Of a DNA stretch of 5,229 bases, positions 1 through 4,918 are shown piece by piece. The position numbers and the translations under genes were made by a program. Origin of the DNA: Thaumarchaeota archaeon UBA183. GTDB lineage: Archaea > Thermoproteota > Nitrososphaeria > Nitrososphaerales > UBA183. Within the stretch, counting starts at the first letter, position 1. Each line of letters begins with the position of its first letter. The notes beneath the pieces are model-generated. The model did not search any database and had not been told where the DNA came from. It saw only the letters and a program-made list of their open reading frames with translations. The stretch lies in NCBI GenBank assembly GCA_002495205.1, contig DAEE01000050.1, forward strand, positions 2,555 to 7,783, written 5' to 3'.

Positions 1-10
1 CAATCCTGGC

Positions 11-17
11 TTAATAG
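11..17 (+). promoter_or_regulatory. Possible TATA-like box upstream of the aldolase gene
   Basis: The AT-rich string TTAATAG is centred about 27 bases before the ATG at 41, the spacing expected of an archaeal TATA box for a transcript starting at or very near the start codon. The same bases contain in-frame TAA and TAG (12-17), so they could instead be the stop codons of a gene lying left of the window. An AGGAGG ribosome binding site at 29-34 argues for a leader, or for read-through from an upstream gene, over leaderless initiation. The two readings cannot be separated with only 40 upstream bases. Confidence 0.25.
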
Positions 18-28
18 AGAGATTCGTC

Positions 29-34
29 AGGAGG
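29..34 (+). promoter_or_regulatory. Ribosome binding site AGGAGG for the aldolase gene
   Basis: AGGAGG is complementary to the anti-Shine-Dalgarno end of 16S rRNA and lies 6 bases before the ATG at 41. It is the strongest Shine-Dalgarno sequence in the window and fixes the aldolase start. Confidence 0.75.
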
Positions 35-40
35 CCCTCG

Positions 41-670
41 ATGAGCGGAAAAGGGGATTTCGGGGCGGATCTCGCCCACACCATCCGCAGGCTCTACCAG
101 AGGGGACTCGTGTCCGGAGTAGGCGGCAACGCGAGCCTGCTCCTCCCTGGGGGGAGGGAGATACTCATCACCCCCGCTGGGTATTTCAAAGGAGGGGTGG
201 CGGAAGGGGACCTCGTCAGGGTGACCCTGCAGGGAAAGGTCCTGGGGAAGGGGAGGCCGTCGAGCGAGCTGGCCACCCACCTCGAAGCCTACAGGCTGAG
301 GAAGGACGTGAGAGCGGTCGTCCACGGGCACCCGCCCACCGCCGTGGCCTTGGTGACTGCAGGCGTTCCGGTCCCGGTGATGACGCCGGAGCACGCTGTG
401 ATGATACGGAGACTCGAAGTCGTCGGATTCGCGCCCCCGGGGAAGGCTGGGGCGGAGGCCGTCAAGACCAAGCTGAAGTCGTGCGATCTCGTGGGGATAA
501 GGAACCATGGGTTCTTCTCCCTGGGGAGCGACCTCCACGAGGCAGCCTCCAGACTGGAGGTGCTGGAGGAAAGCGCCAAGATCTACCTTGCCGGCCTTCA
601 GGTCGGGGGAGTCTCGGGGCTCGAGGAGAGGGACCGACGAAGGGTCCGCGAGTCATACAGGCACGAATAG
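41..670 (+). CDS. Class II aldolase / adducin N-terminal family protein (FucA-like)
   Basis: This 209-residue protein belongs to the zinc-dependent class II aldolase family (L-fuculose-phosphate aldolase, L-ribulose-phosphate 4-epimerase, methylthioribulose-phosphate dehydratase). Visible signatures in order are the GGNAS phosphate-binding loop (residues 28-32), SSE with the probable catalytic glutamate E76, the HGHPP metal motif (H95 and H97) and a third ligand in NHGFFSLG (H156). These match the one Glu and three His of E. coli FucA, and the length is normal for the family, so the enzyme looks intact. It is probably soluble and cytoplasmic, cleaving or rearranging a phosphorylated sugar or hydroxy-acid through an enediolate held by the metal. 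The substrate cannot be read from sequence; archaeal relatives have been linked to lactaldehyde formation for coenzyme F420 and to sugar-phosphate metabolism. The ATG is supported by AGGAGG six bases upstream. A hairpin follows the stop, so it may be transcribed separately from the gene at 1047. Confidence 0.9.
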   Translation: MSGKGDFGADLAHTIRRLYQRGLVSGVGGNASLLLPGGREILITPAGYFKGGVAEGDLVRVTLQGKVLGKGRPSSELATHLEAYRLRKDVRAVVHGHPPTAVALVTAGVPVPVMTPEHAVMIRRLEVVGFAPPGKAGAEAVKTKLKSCDLVGIRNHGFFSLGSDLHEAASRLEVLEESAKIYLAGLQVGGVSGLEERDRRRVRESYRHE

Positions 671-690
671 GATGCGCAGAGCCCGTCCCA

Positions 691-710
691 CCCGTCTGCA
701 GTCGGACGGG
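691..710 (+). terminator. Stem-loop 20 bases after the aldolase stop
   Basis: CCCGTC (691-696) is exactly complementary to GACGGG (705-710). Adding a T-G wobble and a G-C pair gives an eight-pair stem closed by the tetraloop CAGT (699-702). Position just after the aldolase stop suggests a transcript 3' end structure. The following bases are G-rich, then mixed, with no oligo-T run, so it does not match a textbook intrinsic or archaeal T-tract terminator. Confidence 0.35.
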
Positions 711-743
711 GGGCTTCCGTTCCCGGATGGAACAGCAACCTAG

Positions 744-962
744 TTAGGCAGCGCAGCGGCACGGCAGGGCGGCGGAAAGACCTTCTTCTGACTGGGCGTG
801 GGCTCGGAGGCGCAGCTGCGAGATATTGCCGGTCGCGATCGACCTTCCAGACCGCTCTGCTGCGCTGTTCATGGCTTCTGCCAATTCCGAGTCCCACTCT
901 GCCCCAGTAGATTGGTCGATGGGACCCGTCTGTTGATATGCGTACTTCCAAATCTCGTCCAA
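744..962 (-). CDS. Possible small protein or gene relic, unrecognised
   Basis: This minus-strand frame of 72 codons reads more like a protein than any other frame in the spacer. The first 45 residues are acidic and amphipathic (DEIWKYAYQQTGPID, then WDSELAEAMNSAAERSG), suggesting helices. The last 25 residues look less ordered and end in a Cys- and Ala-rich string. Codons differ from the neighbours: GCA, CAA, TCT, ACT and GAA are frequent, where flanking genes prefer G- or C-ending codons. The only start is a TTG at 962 with no ribosome binding site; the frame remains open leftward in protein sense to a TAG at 999-1001. I recognise no family. It may be the tail of a decayed or transferred gene, a small native gene, or chance. 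Confidence 0.2.
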   Translation of the reverse strand: MDEIWKYAYQQTGPIDQSTGAEWDSELAEAMNSAAERSGRSIATGNISQLRLRAHAQSEEGLSAALPCRCAA

Positions 963-1005
963 GTCTCGGCTGCGGAGCCGGCGCGTGGCGGGAGACGGCT
1001 ACGCG

Positions 1006-1050
1006 ATGAACCTTATGAGGACGGGCTGGTCCATCGGTCGGGCAGCTTGA
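1006..1050 (+). other. Possible 14-codon leader frame overlapping the H-TusA start
   Basis: ATG at 1006 opens a 14-codon frame whose TGA (1048-1050) overlaps the TTG start of the H-TusA gene by two bases. A GGGAG at 990-994 lies 11 bases before this ATG, a better ribosome binding site than the TTG has. This could be a translationally coupled leader peptide, or the true N-terminus of the downstream protein separated by a frameshift, or chance. Confidence 0.2.
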
Positions 1051-1706
1051 GGATCGAGCACTGCGAGTACCCCGACGGGCTCCTCTACGATGTGGAGCAG
1101 GGGACCTGGGCGGAGCCCAGGGGAGACGTCATCCGAGTGGGCATCACCAGTCTCCTCTCGTTCTCCTTCGGCGTGTTCTCGGCTGTCACATTCAGGAGCA
1201 TAGGGATGCCCCTGGGCAGGGGGCAGGTCATGGGCACCATGGAGGGGGCGAGGCACTTCGACGTCTTCCGCTCCCCCGTCGCTGGGACGCTCTCGGCTGT
1301 GAATGAGCGACTCGTTGAGGAGCCCTGGCTGCTGAACAGGGACCCCTACGGGGAGGGCTGGTTCGCCGAGATCAGAGTCGCCGGCGAGGAGGAAACCAGA
1401 TCCCTGGGAAGGCTCCCCGAAGCCAAGCCGAGAATCGCACAGCTACTCAAGGAGCGCCACGTGCACTGCTACGCTGCGTTCCCCGACTTTGAGATATTCG
1501 ACACAGGGGTGGAGTGCCAGGCAGTGCTCGCAAAGCTGAACGATCTGATCGGAAGGAGCACTCCCGGGACGGTTGTGCTTGTGGTCTCAGACGACAGCAG
1601 CGCGGACATCGAAATGGAGCGGTGGTCAGACCAGACTGGGAACTCGATAGTCGACAGGAGGAAGGAGGGCAACCTCTTCCATTTCGTGGTGAGGAAGGAG
1701 CACTGA
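1047..1706 (+). CDS. Glycine-cleavage H-like domain fused to a TusA-like sulfur-carrier domain
   Basis: The 219-residue protein has two parts. Residues 7-115 follow glycine-cleavage H proteins and the lipoate-binding LbpA proteins: EYPDGLLYD near the start, GDVIRVGIT (26-34), the region around the lipoyl hairpin (MEGARHFDVFRSPVAG, 65-80), then NRDPYGEGWFAEI (97-109). Aligned on SPVAG, the residue matching lipoyl-lysine is R69 (codon AGG at 1251-1253), so lipoylation there is not expected. Residues 128-219 resemble TusA sulfur carriers: FDTGVEC with Cys157 at the persulfide position, SDD after the next strand, and NLFHFVVRK as the final strand. The usual Cys-Pro is Cys-Gln. TusA proteins carry sulfane sulfur between rhodaneses and acceptors. 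I chose TTG 1047 because the H-domain homology begins about six residues later; no clear ribosome binding site precedes it. It converges on the rhodanese with a 14-bp gap. The fold assignment rests on motif recognition; function is inferred. Confidence 0.75.
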   Translation: MRIEHCEYPDGLLYDVEQGTWAEPRGDVIRVGITSLLSFSFGVFSAVTFRSIGMPLGRGQVMGTMEGARHFDVFRSPVAGTLSAVNERLVEEPWLLNRDPYGEGWFAEIRVAGEEETRSLGRLPEAKPRIAQLLKERHVHCYAAFPDFEIFDTGVECQAVLAKLNDLIGRSTPGTVVLVVSDDSSADIEMERWSDQTGNSIVDRRKEGNLFHFVVRKEH

Positions 1707-1720
1707 AAGGCGGATGGGAG

Positions 1721-2587
1721 TCAGCGCTCTATGGGGAGCCTGACGGAGTTCCCCCACTCCGTCCAGGAGCCGTCGTAGTTCCTGACGTTGGGGTATCCGA
1801 GCAGGTACTTGAGGACGAACCAGGTGTGGGACGACCTCTCGCCGATCCTGCAGTAGGTGATTACCTCCTTCTGCGAGAGTATCCCCTTCGCCCCGTAGAG
1901 CTTCTCCAGTTCCTCTCTCGGCTTGAACGTCCCGTCTGCGTCGTTGACGGCCTGGCCCCAGGGGATGTTGACCGCGCCCGGGATGTGGCCTCCCCGCTGC
2001 GCGTGCTCGGTAGGGTACTCTGGGGGCGCCAGTATCTCCCCGGTGAACTCCTTGGGGCCCCTGACGTCTACCAACGCCCTGCCGGCGCTGCCGATGGAGG
2101 CCGCCACCGTGTCCTTGTAGGCCCTGATGCTCTCGTCAGGGGGGGATGCGGTGAAGGGAACGCGATGGTGTGAGGGGACCTCTTTGCTGAGCGGTCTGTC
2201 CTCGATGAGCCACTTCTTCCTCCCCCCGTCCATTATCTTGAGATGCTCTACGCCATAGTATCGCAGGTCCCAGAAAGCGTAGGCGGCGAACCAGTTGTTG
2301 TAGTCCCCGTAGAGGACGACGGTGGTCTCGTTGGAGATTCCGTTGCGCCCCATCAGCGCCTCCAGCTGCGCTCTGGAGAGGATGTCGCGCCGCGGATCGT
2401 CGTTCAGGTCCTTCCTCCAGTCGAAAAGCACCGACCCCGGCACGTGCCCCAGGTTGTAGTTCGAGGAGGGGTCGTAGTCGACCTCGACGATCCTGATCTT
2501 CGGGTCGTTGAGGTGCGCCTGCACCCAAGTGGTGCTGACGAGGACGTCGGGGTTCGCGTATGCCTGATGCCGGGGCTCCTGTGCCAT
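1721..2587 (-). CDS. Thiosulfate sulfurtransferase (two-domain rhodanese)
   Basis: This 288-residue protein is a full-length tandem-rhodanese enzyme that moves sulfane sulfur from thiosulfate, or from a protein persulfide, to a thiophilic acceptor. The N-terminal domain (about 14-135) carries GHVPGSVLFDW (47-57) and ends its loop VVLYGDYNNWFA with Asp95 where an active rhodanese has cysteine, so it is the usual inactive domain. The C-terminal domain (about 150-288) has GHIPGAVNIPW (200-210) and the active loop YCRIGERSSHTWFVL with catalytic Cys246. The CRIGERSSH form and the ending NYDGSWTEWGN are typical of the actinobacterial CysA-type thiosulfate sulfurtransferases. No signal peptide or membrane segment is seen, so it is cytoplasmic. 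The ATG at 2587 is the natural start. It has its own AT-rich upstream region, separate from the operon to its right, and ends tail-to-tail with the H-TusA gene, a plausible sulfur acceptor. Confidence 0.93.
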   Translation of the reverse strand: MAQEPRHQAYANPDVLVSTTWVQAHLNDPKIRIVEVDYDPSSNYNLGHVPGSVLFDWRKDLNDDPRRDILSRAQLEALMGRNGISNETTVVLYGDYNNWFAAYAFWDLRYYGVEHLKIMDGGRKKWLIEDRPLSKEVPSHHRVPFTASPPDESIRAYKDTVAASIGSAGRALVDVRGPKEFTGEILAPPEYPTEHAQRGGHIPGAVNIPWGQAVNDADGTFKPREELEKLYGAKGILSQKEVITYCRIGERSSHTWFVLKYLLGYPNVRNYDGSWTEWGNSVRLPIER

Positions 2588-2590
2588 ATT

Positions 2591-2604
2591 ATAACATATG
2601 TTAT
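2591..2604. promoter_or_regulatory. Perfect 14-bp palindrome before the sulfurtransferase start, possible operator
   Basis: ATAACATATGTTAT reads identically on both strands and ends 3 bases before the ATG. It lies between the candidate TATA box and the start codon, where a bound dimeric regulator would block initiation. AT-rich dyads of this size are typical operators of archaeal winged-helix (ArsR, Lrp or MarR-like) repressors, but no regulator gene is present in the window. It would also overlap the initiation region if the TATA-like TTATAAT at its edge were the real box. Confidence 0.45.
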
Positions 2605-2610
2605 TTCGTT

Positions 2611-2618
2611 CTTATTTG
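2611..2618 (-). promoter_or_regulatory. Candidate archaeal TATA box for the sulfurtransferase
   Basis: On the minus strand the string CAAATAAG is centred about 28 bases before the ATG at 2587. This spacing fits an archaeal box A with transcription starting at or next to the start codon. No Shine-Dalgarno sequence stands before the ATG, in line with a leaderless transcript. The whole block 2588-2625 is strongly AT-rich in an otherwise GC-rich window. Confidence 0.45.
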
Positions 2619-2651
2619 AATGTTACCCGGGCGCGGGAGAAACAGGAACCT

Positions 2652-3629
2652 CTATCGTTGATTTGGCCGGACCCCGAACTCTCCCAGCCTCTTCATCACG
2701 GTCAATGCCCTGAGGGTTATCATCTTGCTTGGGTGCCCGACCTTCTCCAGGGCAAAGGGGCGGTATCTGTTCTTGTATTCTGGCCACCACCTGGGCCACT
2801 TCCCTGCGTTCTCGTAGTCTGGGTGCACGGCGTCGAGGTTCCACCGGCCGTCGCTCCTCCTCTTCTTCTTGAGGTGGGAGACGGCCAGCCTGATCCTCCT
2901 GTCGTCGGTGTAACCAAGGGCCGTGATGAAATCCAGGCCCACGAGGATGTCGTAGTAGTAGTGGTAGGGGAAGTGGAAGCGGAACCAGGGGTCGTACCGG
3001 GCGCCCTGCTTGGACAGCTGGCGGGCGAGGTAGAACTCGCAGCCGCGCTCCACTGCTGCCTTCATGCTTCTCGTCCACTTCTGCCGCGGGTAGACTGCGA
3101 AGGCGCTCAGCCCCTCCCAGCTGTCGATGGTCCCGTTGGCCCCCCAGCAGTGCCAGCCGCCGTTCGGCTTCTGGGTCTTCACCAGCTGTTCGAAGGCGGT
3201 CCTCACCCTCGGTTCGTCGGCGTATCCGAACTTGACGAGGGCCCTGGCGGTGTTGCCCGTCAGGCAGTGCTCGCTGCTTTTTGCCCCGGGCGTATCGAAG
3301 CCGCCGTCGGCCCTGGAGTAGGTGTCCATCCAGAGCGTGCACGCCTTCGCAATGCGCGGTTCTTCCCTGGTGACCCCCAGGTCGGAGAGCGTGAGGAGCA
3401 TCCAGTTGGTCGATGTGTACTTCGGTCTGTAGAGGCCCTCCTCCTTGTCGAGCCAGTTGCCTCCGGGCTTCTGCTTTGAGAGTATGTCTGCGACCCAGCC
3501 TCTTGAGGTGATTGCGCGCCTCTCGCGGTCGAGGTCCGCTTGGCTGTTGTCGCCCAGGAGGTCCCGCATCGCCAGGTATCGGACCGCTGGCTGGGAGGGC
3601 CCCAGCAGCCAGTCGACCACCTTTTGCAT
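2652..3629 (-). CDS. Alpha/alpha-toroid protein of the prenyltransferase / squalene-cyclase repeat fold
   Basis: The 325-residue protein is built of repeated helix-pair units typical of squalene-cyclase and prenyltransferase beta-subunit folds. Repeat-like Gly-Trp turns are visible: PGGNWL (55-60), DGGFDTPG (108-115), NGGWHCWG (156-163) and DGRWNLD (260-266). Between them are TSTNWMLLTLSDLG, LTGNTARALVKFGY and YYYDILVGLDFITALGY. It lacks the DXDD acid motif of class II terpene cyclases and is about half their length, so it is unlikely to be a hopene cyclase. His and Cys residues at 121-122 and 160-161 might form a metal site, which is speculation. Similar short archaeal and bacterial proteins are annotated only by fold. 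I chose the ATG at 3629, preceded by GGTGA (3640-3644) at 10 bases; a TTG at 3647 would add six residues. GGTGA contains the TGA of the previous gene, so translation is probably coupled. Confidence 0.8.
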   Translation of the reverse strand: MQKVVDWLLGPSQPAVRYLAMRDLLGDNSQADLDRERRAITSRGWVADILSKQKPGGNWLDKEEGLYRPKYTSTNWMLLTLSDLGVTREEPRIAKACTLWMDTYSRADGGFDTPGAKSSEHCLTGNTARALVKFGYADEPRVRTAFEQLVKTQKPNGGWHCWGANGTIDSWEGLSAFAVYPRQKWTRSMKAAVERGCEFYLARQLSKQGARYDPWFRFHFPYHYYYDILVGLDFITALGYTDDRRIRLAVSHLKKKRRSDGRWNLDAVHPDYENAGKWPRWWPEYKNRYRPFALEKVGHPSKMITLRALTVMKRLGEFGVRPNQR

Positions 3630-3639
3630 GCGGGCGCCT

Positions 3640-3644
3640 TCACC
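3640..3644 (-). promoter_or_regulatory. GGTGA ribosome binding site embedded in the preceding stop codon
   Basis: On the minus strand GGTGA ends 10 bases before the ATG at 3629. Its TGA is the stop of the metallopeptidase-like gene. GGTGA is the classic archaeal Shine-Dalgarno core. It supports ATG 3629 over TTG 3647, since the motif would lie inside the gene if TTG were used. Confidence 0.55.
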
Positions 3645-4161
3645 CAACGGGTCGCACCCCTACGCCCAGGTTTCCAAGGAAAGATCTGAATTCGTCCTCG
3701 GGTATCCACTCGACCTTCAGGTACTCGGCCACCTCCTTCTCCGTCAGGCCGAGCCTCCGGGCTTCCTTGACCGCCACCTTGTAGGCCTCCACCTCCGTGG
3801 GCCTGTCGATGTACTTGTAGGCCCTGTCCCAGAGCTCCTTGCCTTCGTGATGCTGCCTGATGTGGACGAGTTCGTGTATGACGTCCAGGTAGACGTCGAC
3901 CTCCCTTCCCTCTTTGAGATACCTCGAGTTGATGCTGATGGAGCCCTTCTCGGCGTTGATCTTCATGTATCCGTGGCCGTCAGTGATTTCCACGTTGAGC
4001 TCGCCGAGGACCTTGTCGGTCCTGCGACCGAAGATGGACCTGACCGCCTTCACCTTCTCGAAGCCGCCGAAGACCCGAAGGAACGGGTTGGGGCCAAGGG
4101 GTGCGTTCCTTTCTATGCAGACCCCCAGATCCAACCTATGCGCGCTTTTTCTCGACGGCAT
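3640..4161 (-). CDS. Small HExxH zinc metallopeptidase-like protein
   Basis: This 173-residue protein has a clear zincin motif HELVH (H96, E97, H100) in a helix starting YLDVIHELVHIRQHHEG. About 25 residues later DRPTEVEAYK offers E123 or E125 as the third zinc ligand, the gluzincin-like arrangement. Before the motif is a beta-rich segment (VLGELNVEITDGHGYMKI, 51-68, and SISINSRYL, 74-82), and after it a Lys/Glu-rich helical tail. There is no signal peptide or membrane helix, so it acts in the cytoplasm. Its substrate is unknown; similar unnamed proteins are, from memory, common in thaumarchaeal genomes. The ATG at 4161 overlaps the end of the GNAT gene by 26 bp with only a weak GGGAAAG upstream; the first 25 residues look unconserved, and a TTG at 4134 is an alternative start just past the GNAT stop. 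Peptidase activity is inferred from the motif. Confidence 0.72.
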   Translation of the reverse strand: MPSRKSAHRLDLGVCIERNAPLGPNPFLRVFGGFEKVKAVRSIFGRRTDKVLGELNVEITDGHGYMKINAEKGSISINSRYLKEGREVDVYLDVIHELVHIRQHHEGKELWDRAYKYIDRPTEVEAYKVAVKEARRLGLTEKEVAEYLKVEWIPEDEFRSFLGNLGVGVRPVG

Positions 4162-4918
4162 TTGAGCTTTCCCTTGCGTACATCAGCTTGGTGTAGAGGT
4201 TCACGAACCCTCTGTCAAGGTAGTAGCGTTCGGACCCATCTGAAGCGAGCGACTGGAGGACAAGACTCCGCCCTTCGGCGTCCGCCATCTCTTTGGCCCT
4301 TGCGAGGAGCGTCGCGGCGACGCCCAGCCTCCTGCGCCTCGGGACTGTGCCCACGCAGTAGACCCCGGCAAGCCCCTCCGTCCTGAATAGGGCCAGGACT
4401 CCGGCCGCTTCGTGGTCGATGGTTGCCTCCAGGAGAGTGACTCCCCTCGTCTCGGGCAGGCGCCTGACGATGGGGGCCACGGAGGGAGCCAGCTCCTGGC
4501 CTCCGTAGAAGGACTCGAGGTAGGCCCTGGTCCAGCTGCCGGCAGACGGACGAGAGTTGACCGATATCCCCGTGGCGCTCTCATCCGCGATGGGTCCTCT
4601 CGATAGGAGGACGGCCATGGTGTCAACGGGCCTGTACCCGGAATCTTCGAGGGCCGCAGCGGCACCGGCGCATGAATCGAAGACCATGAACGTGGAGCCC
4701 ATCCCAAGGCGGGCGAACCACTTCTCGGCCATGGCCACAGTCCTCTCCACACCCTTGCAGGCGAGGGCGCCCGCCCGGTTGAAGAATGGCTCCCTGAGGC
4801 GGTCCGAAGTCAGGAGGTAGGCCGACGGGCCGAGCCACCTGAGCCGGGCCCAGTTGGACCACCAGCGGACCTCGTTGAGCTCGAGTTCCCTTCTGCTAGG
4901 TTCCAAGCAGATCAACAC
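4136..4918 (-). CDS. GNAT-family N-acetyltransferase with an extra N-terminal domain
   Basis: The 260-residue protein ends in a GCN5-related acetyltransferase domain (about 118-250). The acetyl-CoA pyrophosphate loop is the Q/RxxGxG/A-type motif in VPRRRRLGVAATLLARA (192-207), after the strand GVYCVGTV; motif B covers LQSLASDGSERYYLDRGF (221-238). Residues 1-110 form a separate segment (ELNEVRWWSNWARLRWLG, FFNRAGAL, then MVFDSCAGAAAALEDSGYRPV) that could be a degenerate second GNAT domain, since the last stretch resembles the end of one. The acceptor amine (protein N-terminus, small molecule or metabolite) is not evident. The start given is GTG 4918, overlapping the synthetase-like gene by 23 bp; TTG at 4906, with AGGTG nine bases before it, is an equally good start and would remove four residues. 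The overlaps on both sides imply co-transcription with its neighbours. Confidence 0.85.
   Translation of the reverse strand: MLICLEPSRRELELNEVRWWSNWARLRWLGPSAYLLTSDRLREPFFNRAGALACKGVERTVAMAEKWFARLGMGSTFMVFDSCAGAAAALEDSGYRPVDTMAVLLSRGPIADESATGISVNSRPSAGSWTRAYLESFYGGQELAPSVAPIVRRLPETRGVTLLEATIDHEAAGVLALFRTEGLAGVYCVGTVPRRRRLGVAATLLARAKEMADAEGRSLVLQSLASDGSERYYLDRGFVNLYTKLMYARESSNAVEKKRA

Larger units (their letters stand above)
671..1046. other. Gene-poor spacer of about 375 bases
   Basis: No convincing gene lies between the aldolase and the H-TusA gene. The plus-strand frame stays open from 798 into the H-TusA gene, but its upstream part (798-1046) translates into a Cys-, Arg- and Pro-rich string unlike a protein, so I treat it as an accident. 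The spacer holds the hairpin at 691-710, a perfect 10-bp palindrome CGCAGCTGCG at 811-820, a short stem GGTCG/CGACC at 831-844, a 9-bp inverted pair (749-757 against 859-867) and the minus-strand frame at 744-962. I see no tRNA, no C/D-box RNA boxes at usable spacing and no terminal repeats. Confidence 0.5.
2588..2651 (-). other. Intergenic region between the toroid protein and the sulfurtransferase
   Basis: This is the only real spacer on the minus strand. Besides the TATA-like box and the palindrome it has a small GC hairpin CCCG-GGCG-CGGG (2626-2637) flanked by GTT and AAC, about 15 bases after the stop of the upstream gene. The hairpin might help end the operon transcript, but it has only four strong pairs and no T-run. 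Confidence 0.4.

Noticed and set aside
11..538. Minus-strand frame of 175 codons opposite the aldolase
   Set aside because: The aldolase on the plus strand has a ribosome binding site and all metal ligands; the opposing frame is Pro-, Arg- and His-rich without domain features.
749..867. Nine-base inverted pair CAGCGCAGC (749-757) and GCTGCGCTG (859-867) as mobile-element ends
   Set aside because: The match is short and imperfect beyond nine bases, has no flanking target duplication and encloses no transposase, so chance in GC-rich DNA is more likely.
798..1046. Upstream extension of the H-TusA frame to an ATG at 798, giving a 302-residue protein
   Set aside because: The added 83 residues are rich in Cys, Arg and Pro, match nothing in H proteins, and the H-domain homology begins only after about residue 88. 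The open frame is probably chance in GC-rich DNA.
671..1046. Structural RNA (tRNA, RNase P RNA, box C/D RNA) in the spacer
   Set aside because: Small stems and palindromes exist, but no cloverleaf, no conserved RNase P core and no C/D box pair at workable spacing was found.
2598..3479. Long plus-strand open frame opposite the toroid gene
   Set aside because: It is antisense to a gene with clear repeat motifs, and its translation is a Val-, Pro- and Gly-rich string typical of shadow frames in high-GC DNA.
2652..3647. Hopene or squalene cyclase assignment for the toroid protein
   Set aside because: The DXDD motif is missing and the protein is about half the length of class II triterpene cyclases, so only the fold is claimed.
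3445..4386. Long plus-strand open frame of about 313 codons opposite three minus-strand genes
   Set aside because: It crosses the ends of the toroid, metallopeptidase-like and GNAT genes on the other strand and shows no recognisable motif; the minus-strand genes carry clear family signatures.
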